This document shows positions 23,148-35,708 of a stretch of DNA of 64,000 nucleotides, one piece after another. The DNA is from Paguma larvata (taxonomy: Eukaryota; Chordata; Mammalia; Carnivora; Viverridae). Numbering within the stretch: position 1 is the stretch's first letter; the number at the start of each line of letters is the position of its first letter. The notes beneath the pieces were generated by a model. It saw only the letters and a list, made by a program, of their open reading frames with translations. It did no database searches and had not been told where the DNA came from. The DNA is taken from contig CM057826.1 of assembly GCA_030068075.1 (NCBI GenBank), positions 45,724,558 through 45,788,557 of the forward strand, written 5' to 3'. The position numbers were made by a program, and so were the translations under genes.

Positions 23148-23520
23148 CAGCTGAATGATTAAGTAAACTATGGCACGTGTATTTTGGAATACTACTCAGC
23201 AATTAAAAAAAAAAAGAAACAGCTGATAGATCTCCAGGGGATTAGAGTAAAAACAGCCAATCTCAAATTGCCATATGCTTTACGATACCATTTACACAAT
23301 ATACTTTATGTAACAAAACCATAGATCTGGAGGTCGAATGTGTGGTTGCCAGGAGTTAGACATGGTGGCGGGTGGGAGTGGGGGAGGATATATGGGATTA
23401 TGAAAGTATTACATGAAGGATGTTCTGTACTGATTTTGGTGGTATTCACGTGATTCGATATATGCGATAAAGTTGTATGGAGCTAAATATACCTGCACAT
23501 GAATGTCAGATATGAGATAT
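23148..23520 (+). mobile_element. old L1 3' region, sense (right part)
   Basis: 'tggaatactactcagcaatt' (the ORF2 C-terminal MEYYSAI block), 'gccaatctcaaattgccata', 'gtgtggttgccaggagttag', 'attttggtggtattcacgtg', 'gcgataaagttgtatggagc' run in L1M sense order and join to 22637-22716. Confidence 0.85.
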
Positions 23521-23634
23521 TTGAATAACATTGGTGTGTTTTATTAATGTAAGTCTTCTGTTTGGTAATATGTGGGATCTCTACTAGTTCTCATATGTGC
23601 ATATGTAAGTCTGCAATTGCCTTAAAATCAAACC

Positions 23635-24292
23635 TTTTCCCACTTTTGAAGATACTACTGACATACAATACACTTAAGTGTGACATATGCAGTGTAATTA
23701 TTTCCTACAGATAATACTGTGAAACGATTACTACCATAAGTAGTAACCATTACTACTTAATACCATAACTACACTCATGTAGTTATTATTTGTGCATGGT
23801 GTGTGGTGGAAACATTTAAGATTTACTCTCAACTTCCACCTATAGAACGCAGTTTTGTTAATTATTACTACCGTGCTGTACTTAGATCTCTAGAACTTAC
23901 TAACTTAGCTGAATGTTTGTGCTCTTTAACCATTATCTTTGTATTTTCCATCACTTCCCAGCCCCTGAAAGCCACCATTCTACTTCGTCTGGTTTCTTTC
24001 ACTTGGTATAATGTCTTTAGGGTCAATCCATGTTGTGACAAATGGCAGGATTTCTTTTTGTGTGTGTGGATGACTAATATTCCACTGTATGTATTACCAT
24101 ATTGCCTTTATTAGTTCATTTGTCAGTAGGCATTCAGGTTGTTTCCATGTCTTTTGTGAATAATGCTGTGATGAACATGGGGTGCAATATCCCTTCAAGA
24201 TAGTGATTTCATTTTCATTGGATATATGCTCAGAAGTGTTCTTGCTTGATCGTGTAGTAGTTCTGTTTTTAATTTTTGACAATAGCAAGTGT
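23635..24292 (-). mobile_element. old L1 3' end and ORF2 C-terminus, antisense
   Basis: 'agatactactgacatacaat' through 'tcctacagataata', 'ccagcccctgaaagccacca', 'tggtataatgtctttagggt', 'gttgtgacaaatggcaggat', 'tttgtgaataatgctgtgat'. The minus strand still reads a piece like ORF2's C-terminal 'TWKQPECLLTNELIKAIW' before its neighbours become unreadable. Confidence 0.85.
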
Positions 24293-24401
24293 AGTGTGAG
24301 GAGGTCAGGCTCATGGGGGAGAGAGTTGTGTCAGTGATGGGCTATTGGTTACCTTCAGGGAAATTATCAAAGAAGTGAATACATTAAGGATAATAAGAGC
24401 G

Positions 24402-24419
24402 TGGGGCACCTGGCTGAGT
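24402..24419 (+). mobile_element. SINEC 5' scrap
   Basis: 'gtggggcacctggctgag' is the first 18 bases of the SINE head, abutting the L1 that follows. Too short to be sure. Confidence 0.35.
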
Positions 24420-24840
24420 TCATACTCTCAAAGTGTTCATATTATTTCTCTGACTGACTTATTTCACTTAGCATAATACTCTCCAGTTCCATTTATGTTA
24501 TTATAACAGCAAGATTTCATTCTTTTATGATTGAGTAATATTCCTACATGTATATATTATATATGTTATATATGTATATGTAGACACACACACATGCCAC
24601 ATTTTCTTTATCCATTCATTAGTCAATGGACATTTGGTTCTTTCCATAATTTGGGTAATGTTGATAATGCTGCTATAAACATTGGGGTGCATGTGCCCCT
24701 TCAAATCTGTATTTTTGTATCTTTTGGGTAAATACCTAGTGTTACAATTGTTGGATCATAGGGTAGTTCTATTTTTAACTTTTTAAGGAACCTATGTACT
24801 GTTCTCCAGAGTGGCTGCACCAGTTGGCAGTCCACTGTTG
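24420..24840 (-). mobile_element. carnivore L1, antisense, internal piece
   Basis: 'ctgactgacttatttcactt', 'agcataatactctccagttc', TA-rich run, 'tctttatccattcattagtc', 'taaacattggggtgcatgtg', 'gtaaatacctagtgttacaa', 'gagtggctgcaccagttg' are ordered antisense carnivore L1 blocks. Confidence 0.9.
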
Positions 24841-25026
24841 GTGGAAAATTTCAGTCATAGTATAACAAGTAGTATAATGAACTTCTGTGTACCCATTGTC
24901 TAGTTTCAACAATTATGGACAATCTTGTTTCAACTAATCCTCCTCTTACTTCCAAAAGGGTTGTTTAAGAGCAACTCCAGACAGCATATCATCAGTAAAC
25001 ATTCTCGGTGTACATCTTTATATGAT

Positions 25027-25029
<3 letters not shown>

Positions 25030-25075
<46 letters not shown>
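25030..25075. repeat. (TA)n microsatellite
   Basis: About 22 pure TA units followed by TATG repeats. Confidence 0.98.
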
Positions 25076-25090
<15 letters not shown>

Positions 25091-25123
25091 TTCCAGAAAT
25101 AACCACAATAACACTACCATACT

Positions 25124-25371
25124 ATTCTTTAAATTATTTTAATGTTTGTTTATTTTTGAGAGAGAGAGAGAGAGAACATGTGCGTGCATGAGTGAGGAAG
25201 GAGCAGAGAGTGAGGGAGACACAGAATTTGAAGCAGACTCCAGGCTCTGAGCTGTTAGCTGATGCGGGGCTCAAACTTGAGGATCAAGAGAGCATGACCT
25301 GAGCCAAAGTTGGAAGTGGGAGCTTATTCTGGAAGTTGGACGCTTAACTGATTGAGCCACCCAGGTGCCCC
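25124..25371 (-). mobile_element. SINEC, antisense, with a 26 bp internal insertion
   Basis: Complete antisense SINEC with target-site duplicates 'cactaccatact' at 25112-25123 and 25372-25383. In the tRNA-like head, 26 bases (25315-25340) are inserted between two copies of 'agttgga' (25308-25314 and 25334-25340), which separates the usual 'gccaaagttgga' from 'cgcttaact'. Confidence 0.95.
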
Positions 25372-25790
25372 CACTACCATACTTTAAATACAAGGTTGAT
25401 AATTTCTCAGTATCTTCAAATAAACAGTGTTAAAATTTCTCCATTCATCTCATAAATTACCATTATATTGCCTTGTTCAAAATAATCAAGGTCCACACAC
25501 TGTATTTGGTTAATATATTACTTAGATATCATTTAATGTTATTCATTTCCTCTTTATTTTTTTAAAGATTATTGTGTTCTAGAATTTCTCACCTTCTAGA
25601 TTTTTTGTTAGTTTCATCTCTGTAGTATTATTTAATGTACTGATTTCCTTGGTATTTCCTACAAACTGCCCTTTAAACTAGAGGTTTTATCAGATCCAGG
25701 TTCAAGTTTTTGGCTTATCTTGAAAATGGTTCATATATATCTTAGTGCTCTCCATTAGAGGATACATAATGTCTGTTTTTTTTTTATTTT

Positions 25791-27935
25791 TATTTTTTGC
25801 TAAAATTAATCATCAAGTTTTTATGTTATCAGTTCAGTTTCTCCATTTTAAAACTCCTCACAAGATTTTTCACCTTCTGGTTTTACAAGCCATTCTTATT
25901 ACCTGGCTTTGTTATTTAAAAAGGATGTGCAAAATGGTGGTGTTCAAATTGTATCACTTCTCATTCATTTATTAGTTGGGAATTTTCTTGAAAGAGTAAC
26001 TTTTTCTAAACAACTGTTTGATTACCCTCAACCCTCACTTGAACAAGAAAGAATAAATGTTTGACTTTCCCTTTATGGATCAGCATCAAGTTTTGTAAAG
26101 ATAATGTGATAAAGAATAATTGTTAAAATTCATGAAAATATACTAGAGGAACATACTAGTATGGAGTAAATGCGAGGAAGACGCTATGAAAGGTGCGCTG
26201 GGTCTTTTTTGTATGGACTTACTATCTCATTAGGTGGCCTCCCAGTGTAGTCACGCCTCTCTCACCTCTCCCCATCCATGATGTTAGCACCTAGCTGTTG
26301 CTCTCACTGGGGATATGGTAGTGAATCAAATGTGTGCCCTCCATCAGCTTTCAAGAAAAGAGTTGCCACACTTACTCTCTAAGTTAAATATTTAAGACTT
26401 TATTAACGTGGGACAAAATGGATATTGATCAATGAAGCTTGGGGAAAAATGCAAATCACTCACACAACCACACTGACAGGATTCAGATTAGAATATGTTT
26501 ATATCCAATCCATTTAAGTGGTGGCTGCCTTTCCAACCTGCCAGATTTCTAGCTTTTTATTCTGAACTGCGGTTTGTCTCTATTGTCTGTAAAAACGTTG
26601 GAGGATTATCAGCTTCTTGCTGTTACATAGATGATCTGTCCACTAAATAGAATTCATGCCCATCACCAAAATTGCTCTTAATGTTTCTGTGATCTAAATA
26701 TTTTATGTTGTTTACATTTGTTTGCTCTGCTTCCGCAGAGTGCTCCCTAGTCAGCTGTGCTAGCATAAAATCAGCACATTTTCATCTCTGCCTCACAGAC
26801 AGTGGCAGCAGACTGATGTCTGAGAGGGAAAAGAACTCTAAACGAGTGAAAATCTGTTGAAAAAAGATCAATAGTTTGTTTTCTGTTTGGGAAAAAAAAA
26901 TAGGATTATGGATTTTTCCCCACTAACACACAATATTGATGGGTTCCATTAAAGCCCATGAGAAATTTGATTTTTAATGGAGTTGTTCTTTCACATATGC
27001 TGAGCAGATTGATTTAGGAAGTTGTTATTCACACCAACTGAAGGGAGGTGTGGAAACTGCTTCATACAAAAAAAAATAAAGGGATATGCTGATGCTAAGA
27101 GAACTTCTTCAAACCCATGTGCAAAGGATAGAGTGTTGCTCTATTCCAATATATTTAAATATGTGAAACTGTATTAAAATAGTTCTGTTTAAAAGATGAT
27201 GTATTGTTTTGTGTGCTTCATTTGAGCCAGTAGGTAGTGAAATACCACGATATAATTCTGCGTATCTTTCCATAAAAATGGCTTTGCACATTCCAAGAGT
27301 TTCCTCATGCCAGACCCAAGAAACACTGAGAATAGCATCCAATCCCTGGATATTGCCTGCTCACGTCTTAGTAATGACCACTTTAGGCCTAAAACATATA
27401 ATTAAGCTTGAGCACTGAGCATCTCAATGAAGGATATTGCTAAGTAACCAGTCTACAACCTACTTAATTAGCATAAGCAAAAAAAAAAAAAAAACCAACA
27501 AAACAGCACTTAGATTCACAGTCCTGGGGCACCAGTGGGCCCCTTTTCATTTGAAGCACTTCGTGAGCAATTTTGAAAAGAGGAAGAGATAATGAAGATG
27601 ATTACTCTGTTGCCCTGTTAGCTACACTTTCCAGTCCTCACGCGAAGTCAGGACCAGAAAGAACATGAAATTAGAGGATCACATTATCCTTCTTTCATAT
27701 GAATTTTGAAAGTCACGAATTATTAAGCAGATTTTATTCAAGATAGAATACGCATTCTGTGGGGGCCTAATCATTAGAAATCATTTCTGGGCTCCTTCTT
27801 GACTTCCTGAGGTTCTCAAAGCTCACAGTAAGACTCAGGGTAAAGGGAGCCCCTGACTTTTTTCAGTTAAGCAAACTTGCAAAACGTCCTGAAAGGGGAT
27901 TTTGCCAAAATAGATCACAGTCAACGTACATTCAA
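25791..27935. other. repeat-poor non-coding stretch
   Basis: About 2.1 kb without a recognised TE. A 15-base A run near 27479 lacks a poly-A signal upstream. ORFs up to 77 codons show no domain. Confidence 0.4.
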
Positions 27936-28530
27936 TAATTTAACAATAGCTCTTAATACCTACTAAGTGCCTGTCAGAATAGGTGCACACACCAGGCGCT
28001 CCCACTCGTGAGATTTACATTCTTATTGGAGCCTGACAGAAAATCATCAGACAGTATCATTTGATAAGAGGAATAAAATAGTAATATGACCAAGAATAAC
28101 GGTGTTGGAAAGAGGTGTGGTTTTTTGCTTGTTTGTTTGTTTTTTAATATAATGGGTTTTTAAGCCAGGAATTGAAGCAATCTGATTTATTCATTTTCAA
28201 TAATGATTTTAACTTCTAAGTAGAGAAATAATTTTAGAACAAGGGGAAAGTAAGAAGACTAGTTAAGAGGCTATTGCAGTAATTCCAGGGGGAGATACGG
28301 TGCCTTAGACTGGATAATTTCAGCGATGCTACAGAGGAGAAAAGAGCGAGGCCCCTGCCTGCCTGTTAGAGATAAATACAACAGGATTAGCTGATCTCGG
28401 GGAAGGATGGAATCAGAATGATTGTTAGGCTTTCAGCATAGATGACTTGGTACATTATGGCACTACCCATGCAATAAAAATACCCAAAGGGAGGTTAGTA
28501 ATTGAAAATAGAAGTTTGGAAGCAATTAAC
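27936..28530 (-). mobile_element. L2, antisense
   Basis: 'tacctactaagtgcctgtca', 'gagatttacattcttattgg', 'gaggctattgcagtaattcc' are antisense L2 blocks, well diverged. Inner borders approximate. Confidence 0.6.
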
Positions 28531-28579
28531 CTTTTCATTTTTAATGTTGTACTTTGTTCCTGGTTCTCACATTGAATCC

Positions 28580-29990
28580 GTTGTAAAGCGGAAATTGATT
28601 CACTCATTCATATTTATTGAGTACCTACAATGCCTTGTGCCTCAGTAGGCCCCGGGGATCTAGCCCCTACTTCATGGAGCAAGTGGACATTAAACAAATA
28701 GCCACATTAATAAAACCATAACTGTAAACTGAAATAAATGTCCTGAAGGAGCAGAACATGGTTTTCTGGGAGTCCATAACTAATGAATCTGCCAGAGACA
28801 GGGGTGGAGTGGCACGTTGGAAAAGGGTTCTCTGAAGAAGTTCCTTTTGAGCTCAGTTCTAAAGGGTACGAGTTAAGTAGAACAAAGAATGTAGTGTAGT
28901 GTGTGTGCATGGGCAGGCACGTGTGCATGTGTTGAGAGAGAGAGAGAGACAGAGAAAGAGAGAATGTGAGTGGGATAAGGAGGACTGGAATATTCCAGGT
29001 AGAGGAATCAGAATCTGCTAAGGCCTTTTGGCCAAAAGGAAGTATGACTTATAGAAATTAAAACCTAAGTCAGTGAAATGTGGAAAGCAAAAGGAGAAAA
29101 GTACAGGAGGCACTTCATGATAAAGAGAAGTTAGCTCATGCTGGGCTATGTAAGACAATAATACACTTAGGACTTTATCCTACTTTAGTAGCAAGCCACC
29201 TTAATGTGACAAGATGGCTCAAGTCACTGGGTGAAAAATGAATTGAAACCTGTTTGGGAGACCAGTTAAGAGGCAATGGAAGACCTTGGGCAGGAGAGGG
29301 AAATGGAGGAGACAAAGTGGCAGCAAACGAGAAGGAGAGGAGCCACTTTTGGTGGGTCTTGGTATGACAGAATGGTAGGACTAGTGGCTTGGCAAGCAAG
29401 CGTTCAAGGTGATTCCAGGTTTCTTGTGAAATGATTGGGATGAAGTTGCTGCTCACCAGTTATTTAAGCCCGGAAGGAGACTGAGTTTGGAGAAGGGAGA
29501 CATCAATATTTTTGAGACTTATTAAATTATGAGATGCCTGTGAGACATTGAATCAAAAATTTGAAGATATCTTTGAGTACATGTGTTCAGACTGCAGATA
29601 AGAGCTCCTGCATACCCCCATACGAATAAGTAGAAATCACAGCTTTGCGTGTGAATGGTGACCTACAAAGTGACAGGAGAACAGATGCTTGGACTAAGCC
29701 TCTGGGAGCTCTAACATTCACGGTGGAGTGGAGGAAGGGAAACGTGTGATGGCAAGAAGGAAAGATGGGCAGAGAAATAGGAAGTGAACAGCAGAGTAGG
29801 TACCATAGAAGCAGGGGGATGGGAGTGTTTCAAGTGAGAAAGAAGGATAGCCCCACTGAGAGGGGTTAGGTAGGATGAGGACTGAAAATTAGGTTGGAGT
29901 AGCAACAAGTCAATGCCTGTTTTGATGGAAATGAATACCAGATACAATGCAGTGATAATCCTCAGAGTGGTACTAGCAAGTTTCTAGAAT
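28580..29990 (-). mobile_element. L2, antisense, long copy
   Basis: 'cattcatatttattgagtac', 'acttcatggagcaagtgg', 'ttccttttgagctcagttct', 'ggaatattccaggtagagga', 'ggactttatcctactttagt', 'gagaccagttaagaggcaat', 'gattccaggtttcttgtg', 'tgagatgcctgtgagacatt' keep antisense L2 order for ~1.4 kb. A (GA)n run sits at 28929-28970. Old and strongly diverged. Confidence 0.65.
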
Positions 29991-30049
29991 CTTTGATGTT
30001 CCCTATATTCTGAGCCCACTGGTTCTAGGACAATCAGATGTTACAAGGC

Positions 30050-30215
30050 AAAAAGCTTTGGATCTGATATTAAAAAACTTGAGTTCATGTCCTGGTGTTC
30101 TGCTTATCAGCTATATAATCTTATACAGGTAATTTTCTTTCTTTCTTCCTGTCTCAGTAATGAGGTTCAGTAGTAATTAGTATAAAAATTGCTTCATAAG
30201 GTTATTCTCTAAAAA
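30050..30215 (+). mobile_element. MIR, sense
   Basis: 'ttgagttcatgtcctggtgt', 'tgcttatcagctatataatc', 'tcttcctgtctcagtaatga' follow the MIR core in sense. Confidence 0.5.
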
Positions 30216-30799
30216 GCACATTATTACTCTTTCAATCATAGAAAAATGATTCATAAAGGTTATTTTTAAGACAGAAATATATAACAAAATGTATGTGTTA
30301 CAAATATGGCTGTCTACTTGGTAAGAAACATTCCCTGGCCAAGTGCCCATACAGGTTTTAAATTGCATGTCTGTAGATTGTACACATTAAAAATGGTAAG
30401 AGTAAGAATCCTCTTATCTGACATGGCTCTCTCTAGGCTCTTCTGGAATTTCATAACTATAATGAATGTTGAAATTTTGGTTCATTCTCCTACTTGGATA
30501 TTCTTATATGACCATGAAAATCAACAGCATAAATTTGGATTTCCTCTTTTTTGGAATTTACTCTGAAGTCAGTTATAATTTGTGAAGAAATACTGAAGAC
30601 TACCTTTGTCGCCACTGATATTTCCCATAGACAGCAAGAGACTTTTATACAATGAAATTTGATGTTTATATGAAGGAGACGTAATGGCTCTTTTTGTGAT
30701 CAATACAGAAAATGTGTCAACGTCACAAGGACCACAGATAAAATTAATGATGTCAAAATCTAATATATAAAACCTCATATCATTTGCTTTACCCAGAGG
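30216..30799. other. non-coding stretch, no recognised element
   Basis: An 86-codon plus ORF (30306-30566) has no recognisable domain or splice context. Confidence 0.4.
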
Positions 30800-30930
30800 C
30801 AGAGGAGCAGAACGTCCTAGGCTGGGAATTGGTGTCCAGATCCTGCCCTAATACTAATGAGCTATGGGACCCTGAACAAGGTTTCTCACTGCTCCAGTTC
30901 CATTTGCTGGAAATAAAAAAGATAAATAAG
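30800..30930 (+). mobile_element. MIR, sense
   Basis: 'tggtgtccagatcctgccct', 'aatgagctatgggaccctga', 'acaaggtttctcactgctcc' match the MIR tRNA-to-core junction. Confidence 0.55.
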
Positions 30931-31506
30931 ATAAATAAAAAAGAAAAAGAGGTTTAACCAGTGTTCATTTTGCCTATAAAATTCACCAACTCTATGATTC
31001 TGTAACAAAATCTAGAAATCTCTTTAAGGAAGACTCAAGTGTGTTTTAGTGTTTGTTTACAGATTATTAACTGTCTGACACAAAACTATAAGTTGGGAGT
31101 TAGTGATCAGGGAAAATTAAAACTCTTCTGTTTTTTGAGTCAATTTCAACAGAAAATGAATCCAGACTGAAAATAAAGCATATCTGAAATGACCAAGTAA
31201 GTCAATGGGGAAGTAATGGTAATAAAGAGACAGCTAAATATCTTGTTGCTCTTTTTATAGACACTTAACCAAGAGCTTGAAAACAGACATTGCTCCAGAG
31301 AGAGTTTAATGATTTTTTTTGCTTTAGTTTATTGAATTTAGCTTAATTTTATGGTTTACCAAATTACTCTTACCATAGAAAACTTAGGTTAAGATGTTAT
31401 TAAAATATAAACACATCTTACATTAATAAACTTTCTGTATAAATTAGGAAGGCAAATCGTTAAAGGATCTCTGAATGTCTTAAAAAAACAACCATATATC
31501 ACATTT
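30931..31506. other. non-coding stretch, no recognised element
   Basis: AT-rich, no ORF or repeat family recognised. Confidence 0.4.
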
Positions 31507-31620
31507 TTCTCCCTCCTTCCTCCCTCCCTTCCTCCCTTCCTTCCTTCCTTCCTTCCTCCCTCCCTTCCTTCCTTCCTCCCTCCCTCCCTCCCTCCCTTCC
31601 TCTCTTTCTTTCTTTCTTCT
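31507..31620. repeat. (CCTT/CCCT)n polypyrimidine tract
   Basis: About 113 bases of almost only C and T on the plus strand: CCTT, CCCT and CTTT units. Mirror-like and homopurine on the other strand, so compatible with triplex DNA. Confidence 0.97.
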
Positions 31621-33615
31621 CACTATTATCTATTGAACTTATCCCTTTAAGATTTACCTTATTCTATTTATGCTACTCCCCATTACCTTTAACCATGGTT
31701 TATTTAACCTCTCTTCTCAGTAAAATCAGTGTTTGAAAATGGCCTTAAGTTTAGATATAAAGTTAGTAAACTTGTTTTACTTTAGAATTTTAGTTTGAAT
31801 ATGTTTACACACATTAGTATTACATTCATTTTTATGTTCGTGTTTTAGGTCCAGTAATGAAAATATGAGGAAAGGAAGTGAGTAAATAATGCAGAATGTT
31901 GCACAGAAACTGCTGTTGACCTCCAAATAATTTGTCCTTTTTTAAAAGTAATAATATAATGAGAAGTTTCATTGTGAAGAGAATCTGAGAATAAATTATA
32001 CATGCTGGCAAATGGAATTACTTTTTGGACTGTTCTACTTATTGGTATTATAATGCATGAGTAGTCAAACTTTTCTTCTAAAGGACCCCTAATGGCAGAG
32101 GAAAGCAATGGGGGACCCCATGAGGCTCAAACTTAGCCTCAAGCAGTCTGCCAATGAGCAGAAATTTCTTTGAAGTCTTGTATTTTATCTTAAATATTCA
32201 TGCAAAGTCTTAGTTTAATAAAAAAAAGTATCTTAAATTACTTAATATGTAGTAAATTTGACACTGTGGGAAGATGCAGCATGTTTATCCTGTGGCTTTG
32301 TATACTGGCTAGTGTGCTACTTACACGCCCTTGGAGTCCACGGGCCCTAGTTAGAAACAGACACAAAGTGTTCTCTTACGAGGTGCTGAGAAGTATCTGA
32401 AAAACATCACTAATATCTAGTCTTCAAATAAAATAGCCTTCTACTCCATTAAAACCCTATTTTTCCATATAGCTTTGTCAACAGTTTATTCTTGAAAGTA
32501 GCAGAAACCCACAGAACTAACTTCATTATCTCATAGAACTGATGTCAGAGAGTAGAATTGGACCAGGAACGAATGCAGAACCCAGGTGACTTGGAATCTG
32601 CGCCTTTCTGAGCCTGACTCCTTGTCCTGTCTTTTCTCTGAGCCTGTGGTTCGTCACCAGCACTATATTCAACAGACAGCTTGCTGACTGTCACCCAAGA
32701 TGTGATCTCCCCACACCTCCTGCAGTAACTTCCCCTCCATTCAAATGACATGAGAAACAAGCTAGTATTATCAATACCAGCTTTACACTCTCAAGAAAGA
32801 CATGAGGTTCCAAAATCGGTCCCCAGTCATGTGTATCCTTGAATTGGGGTGAAAATTCAAAACAAGGCAAAAAGTCACAAAATAAGAAGTGTATTATGAC
32901 CATAGTTTTACTCTCTTGTACTCGACTCCATTGCCTCCTATTGCTATAGTTCTTCCCATCACCCAGAATATTTAGTTTGAACACTTATCATATCTAATGC
33001 CTAGTAAATTAATTCATCAAAAACATACCTGGCCTGAGTTGTATTATTTATGTCCCTCAGGTCACAGAGACTACAGTTAGTCAGTTAACCTCAGTTAAAC
33101 AAGGGAAGAAGGTATAACCCACTGCCTTCTAGCTGAAAGTCAGGTTCAGTATGGTATTCTGAATGCAATTCTGCAATAAATATTATTTATACTTGGACAA
33201 CTTAAGGAAAAACTCACCAACGTTTTCCCTAGAACCTACACTTTATTCGAATGGTGCAACTGCATAGGGCAAGATCAAGGAATTCCAGTCAGCGAGTAAA
33301 AAAATAAAAGCCACCTTACTAAGCTCTTGTGTCATTTTTCAATGAATTGTCTCTATATATATTTGAGGGAGCAGAGGACTGTGTAAACTATCCTATTACC
33401 TGCAAGTTCCATCAGTTTTATTTCCTTTCCATTATCACTGTCGAGGAGTACACGATGGTTGGGATGAGCCTCATTCCTGATTTTAAGGAGAATTCTTCAA
33501 AGATTGAACCATGTATGACAATGTTTCCTCTAGTTATTGTTCTTAATAGATACTCTTTATCAGGTTAAGGAAATTTTTTTGTTTCTAAATAGAAACAACA
33601 GAAATCGTGGAGTTT
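31621..33615. other. non-coding stretch; weak MIR-like hint near 32530-32660
   Basis: About 2 kb. 'accaggaacgaatgcagaac' and nearby bases may be a diverged antisense MIR but the match is weak. A 97-codon minus ORF (32691-32984) shows no domain. Confidence 0.35.
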
Positions 33616-33619
33616 TTTT

Positions 33620-34400
33620 TTTTGTTTTTCTCCCCTAAACACATGTTAAATTCTGTATTTTTTTTGGTATCAGCTGAAATAACTATGTGAATTTTCTTCT
33701 CTTTAAATCTGATATTGTGAAAAGCTTTTATGAATTTTCTAGTAATAAGCCATTCTTACACAATTGGGAGAAACCCAGTTTTGGTGTGGTTATTATGTTA
33801 CACTGATGGGTTTATTTTAGTAAGTTTTTAAAAGGAACCTCTAATTTTCTTACTCGGAATACTTTGACAAATTTGGTGTCAGTCTCATTCTGAATTGTGC
33901 CTCTTTTTCTGTTAATTGGAAACGTATGTGTGAAATTTGGATCTGTTCTTTGAGATTTGGGTAGCACTCATCTGTGAAATCACCGTCTGATTTTGTTTTC
34001 AAGGAGTGGAGGTGGGTTCTTGAATAAATTTCAGTGAATTATTTTTCTAAGTATTTCATTTAGATTTTCAAAATTATTGACACATAGTTACAGGTAGTAC
34101 CCTCTCTCCCTCTTTGCCTTTTTGTCATTCTATCCTGTTTTCGTTCATAACAGTTTGTTTTTGTGTTCTCTTTTCTTGATCTATCTTGCCAGGGTTTTTT
34201 GTTTGTTTGTTTGTTTTTTCCAAGAATCAACTTTTGGCTTCATTGATCTTCTGCATTCTTTGTTATTAATATCTAATATTACTACTTCTTTCTTCTTGTT
34301 TTAAATTCTTAGTTTTGCTAACTTTGTAGGTCAGACATTAATTCAGTAACTGCTCTTCTAGTATGTAATTTTTTGCAGAAATATAAATTTACGAGATAAT
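33620..34400 (-). mobile_element. old L1 ORF2 region, antisense
   Basis: 'ttctttgagatttgggtagc', 'actcatctgtgaaatcaccg', 'tctgattttgttttcaagg', 'gaatcaacttttggcttcat', 'tgatcttctgcattctttg' are antisense ORF2 blocks of an old L1 or HAL1. A (TTTG)n run sits at 34196-34217. Separate from the L1 that starts at 34585, whose 3' end lies to its right. Confidence 0.75.
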
Positions 34401-34584
34401 GAAAATTCTTCCAGTTCACAGGAGATGCTGGTCATATTCACATCCTATCTACATATGCCTTCAGTATTTGCATGCATTTATTCATCTATGAAGCATTTGC
34501 TGCGTTTCTGTTCTTTGTCCACTACCTCAAAACTAAGGGAATCTATAATATTTTCATTTAAAAATGAAAACCCTTACTTTTGTT

Positions 34585-34949
34585 TCATGGAGATATAATC
34601 AATATACAATAAAATGTACAAATCTTAAGCATTGCATTCAATAAGTTCTGGAAATTGTATATACCTAAACAAAGCTATACATTTATTTCTTCCAGAAACA
34701 TTCCTTTAGCCCCTTTCCAGTTCTATCTCCTCCGGAGCACCCACACAGTATATACTCATTTATGTCTTGCTTTTCTCACTAGACATCATGACTTGGACAA
34801 AAACTGTTTCCAGTTCTGAGCAATTTTGAGTGAGTTCGCTATAAACTTGTTATCTAGTTTTTTGGTAGATGTACATTTCATTTATTTTATGTAAATATCT
34901 AGAAGTGAAATTGCTGGGTCAGAGGGTAGGTTGATCCTTAAATGTTTAA
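34585..34949 (-). mobile_element. old L1 3' region, antisense (split by hAT, left part)
   Basis: 'tggagatataatcaatatac', 'aaatgtacaaatcttaagca', 'cctccggagcaccc', 'gtaaatatctagaagtgaaa', 'ttgctgggtcagagggtagg' then 'aatgttta'. The L1 text resumes at 36752 with 'ctttttgtaagaaactgcca', as expected if a transposon landed between. Confidence 0.85.
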
Positions 34950-35470
34950 CAGTGGTTTTCAGGCTATGGTCAGTCCATAGATCCCTGGAGAGCATCAGAC
35001 TATCGCAGGGGTTTCATGAAGTCAAAGCCATTTTCGTGATTATTCTAACATGTATTTACTTTTTAAAAAAAACTACATTGATATTTATACAACTGATGCA
35101 AAAACAGTGTTGGGTGAAAAATTAATGGAGCCTTAAATACTCATGGTATTCCTTTATTACTCTCCACCAAACACTGTTATTAGTACAGCAGTTTCAGTTA
35201 AGAATGTCCTTGAAGAATCAGTAAGAAATTATTAATTTTGTAAAATCTCTACTTTAGAGTACTCATGTTTTCAATGATTTGTATGATGGAATGATACTAC
35301 ACAAAAGACACTTCTGTATACTGAAGTATGCTGATTACCTCAAGGAAACAGTTGTGCAGTTTTTTGAGTTACAAGCTGAACTAGCTACTTTTTTCATAGA
35401 GCGTCATTTGTTATTGACACACAGGCTGATTATTCAGACTTGTATATGTGGCAGATGTTTTCTTTTAAAT

Positions 35471-35708
35471 CTTTTAATTTATTTTTAAAATTTGTTTTTT
35501 AAGTTTATTGATTTACCTTTAGAGAGAGAAACAGAGAGAGTGATTGGGAGAGGGGCAGAGAGAGAGGGGGGAGAGACATAATCACAAATAGGCTCCATGC
35601 TGTCAGCTCAGAGCCCAATGCAGGGCTCGGATCCTCCAACTGTGAGGTCATGACTTGAGCTGAAACCAAGAGTCAGATGCTTGACTGCCTGAGCCATCCA
35701 GGCACCTC
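35471..35708 (-). mobile_element. SINEC, antisense (first of two in the hAT)
   Basis: T-rich tail, GA-rich stretch, 'ggctccatgctgtcagctca', 'gaggtcatgacttgagctga', 'gagccatccaggcacctc'. Left target site 'agatgttttcttttaaat' at 35453-35470. Confidence 0.95.

Larger units (their letters stand above)
24850..25790 (-). mobile_element. old interspersed repeat, probably L1M 3' UTR, antisense
   Basis: 'agcaactccagacagcatat', 'aataaccacaataacacta', 'gttaaaatttctccattcat', 'caaggtccacacactgtatt', 'gaggttttatcagatccagg', 'gaggatacataatgtctg' keep the order of a long old mammalian repeat that I believe is an L1M 3' region. Interrupted by the (TA)n tract and a SINEC. The exact family is uncertain. Confidence 0.6.

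Noticed and set aside
27478..27494. A run considered as a processed pseudogene tail
   Set aside because: No AATAAA upstream, no recognised body and no target-site duplicate.
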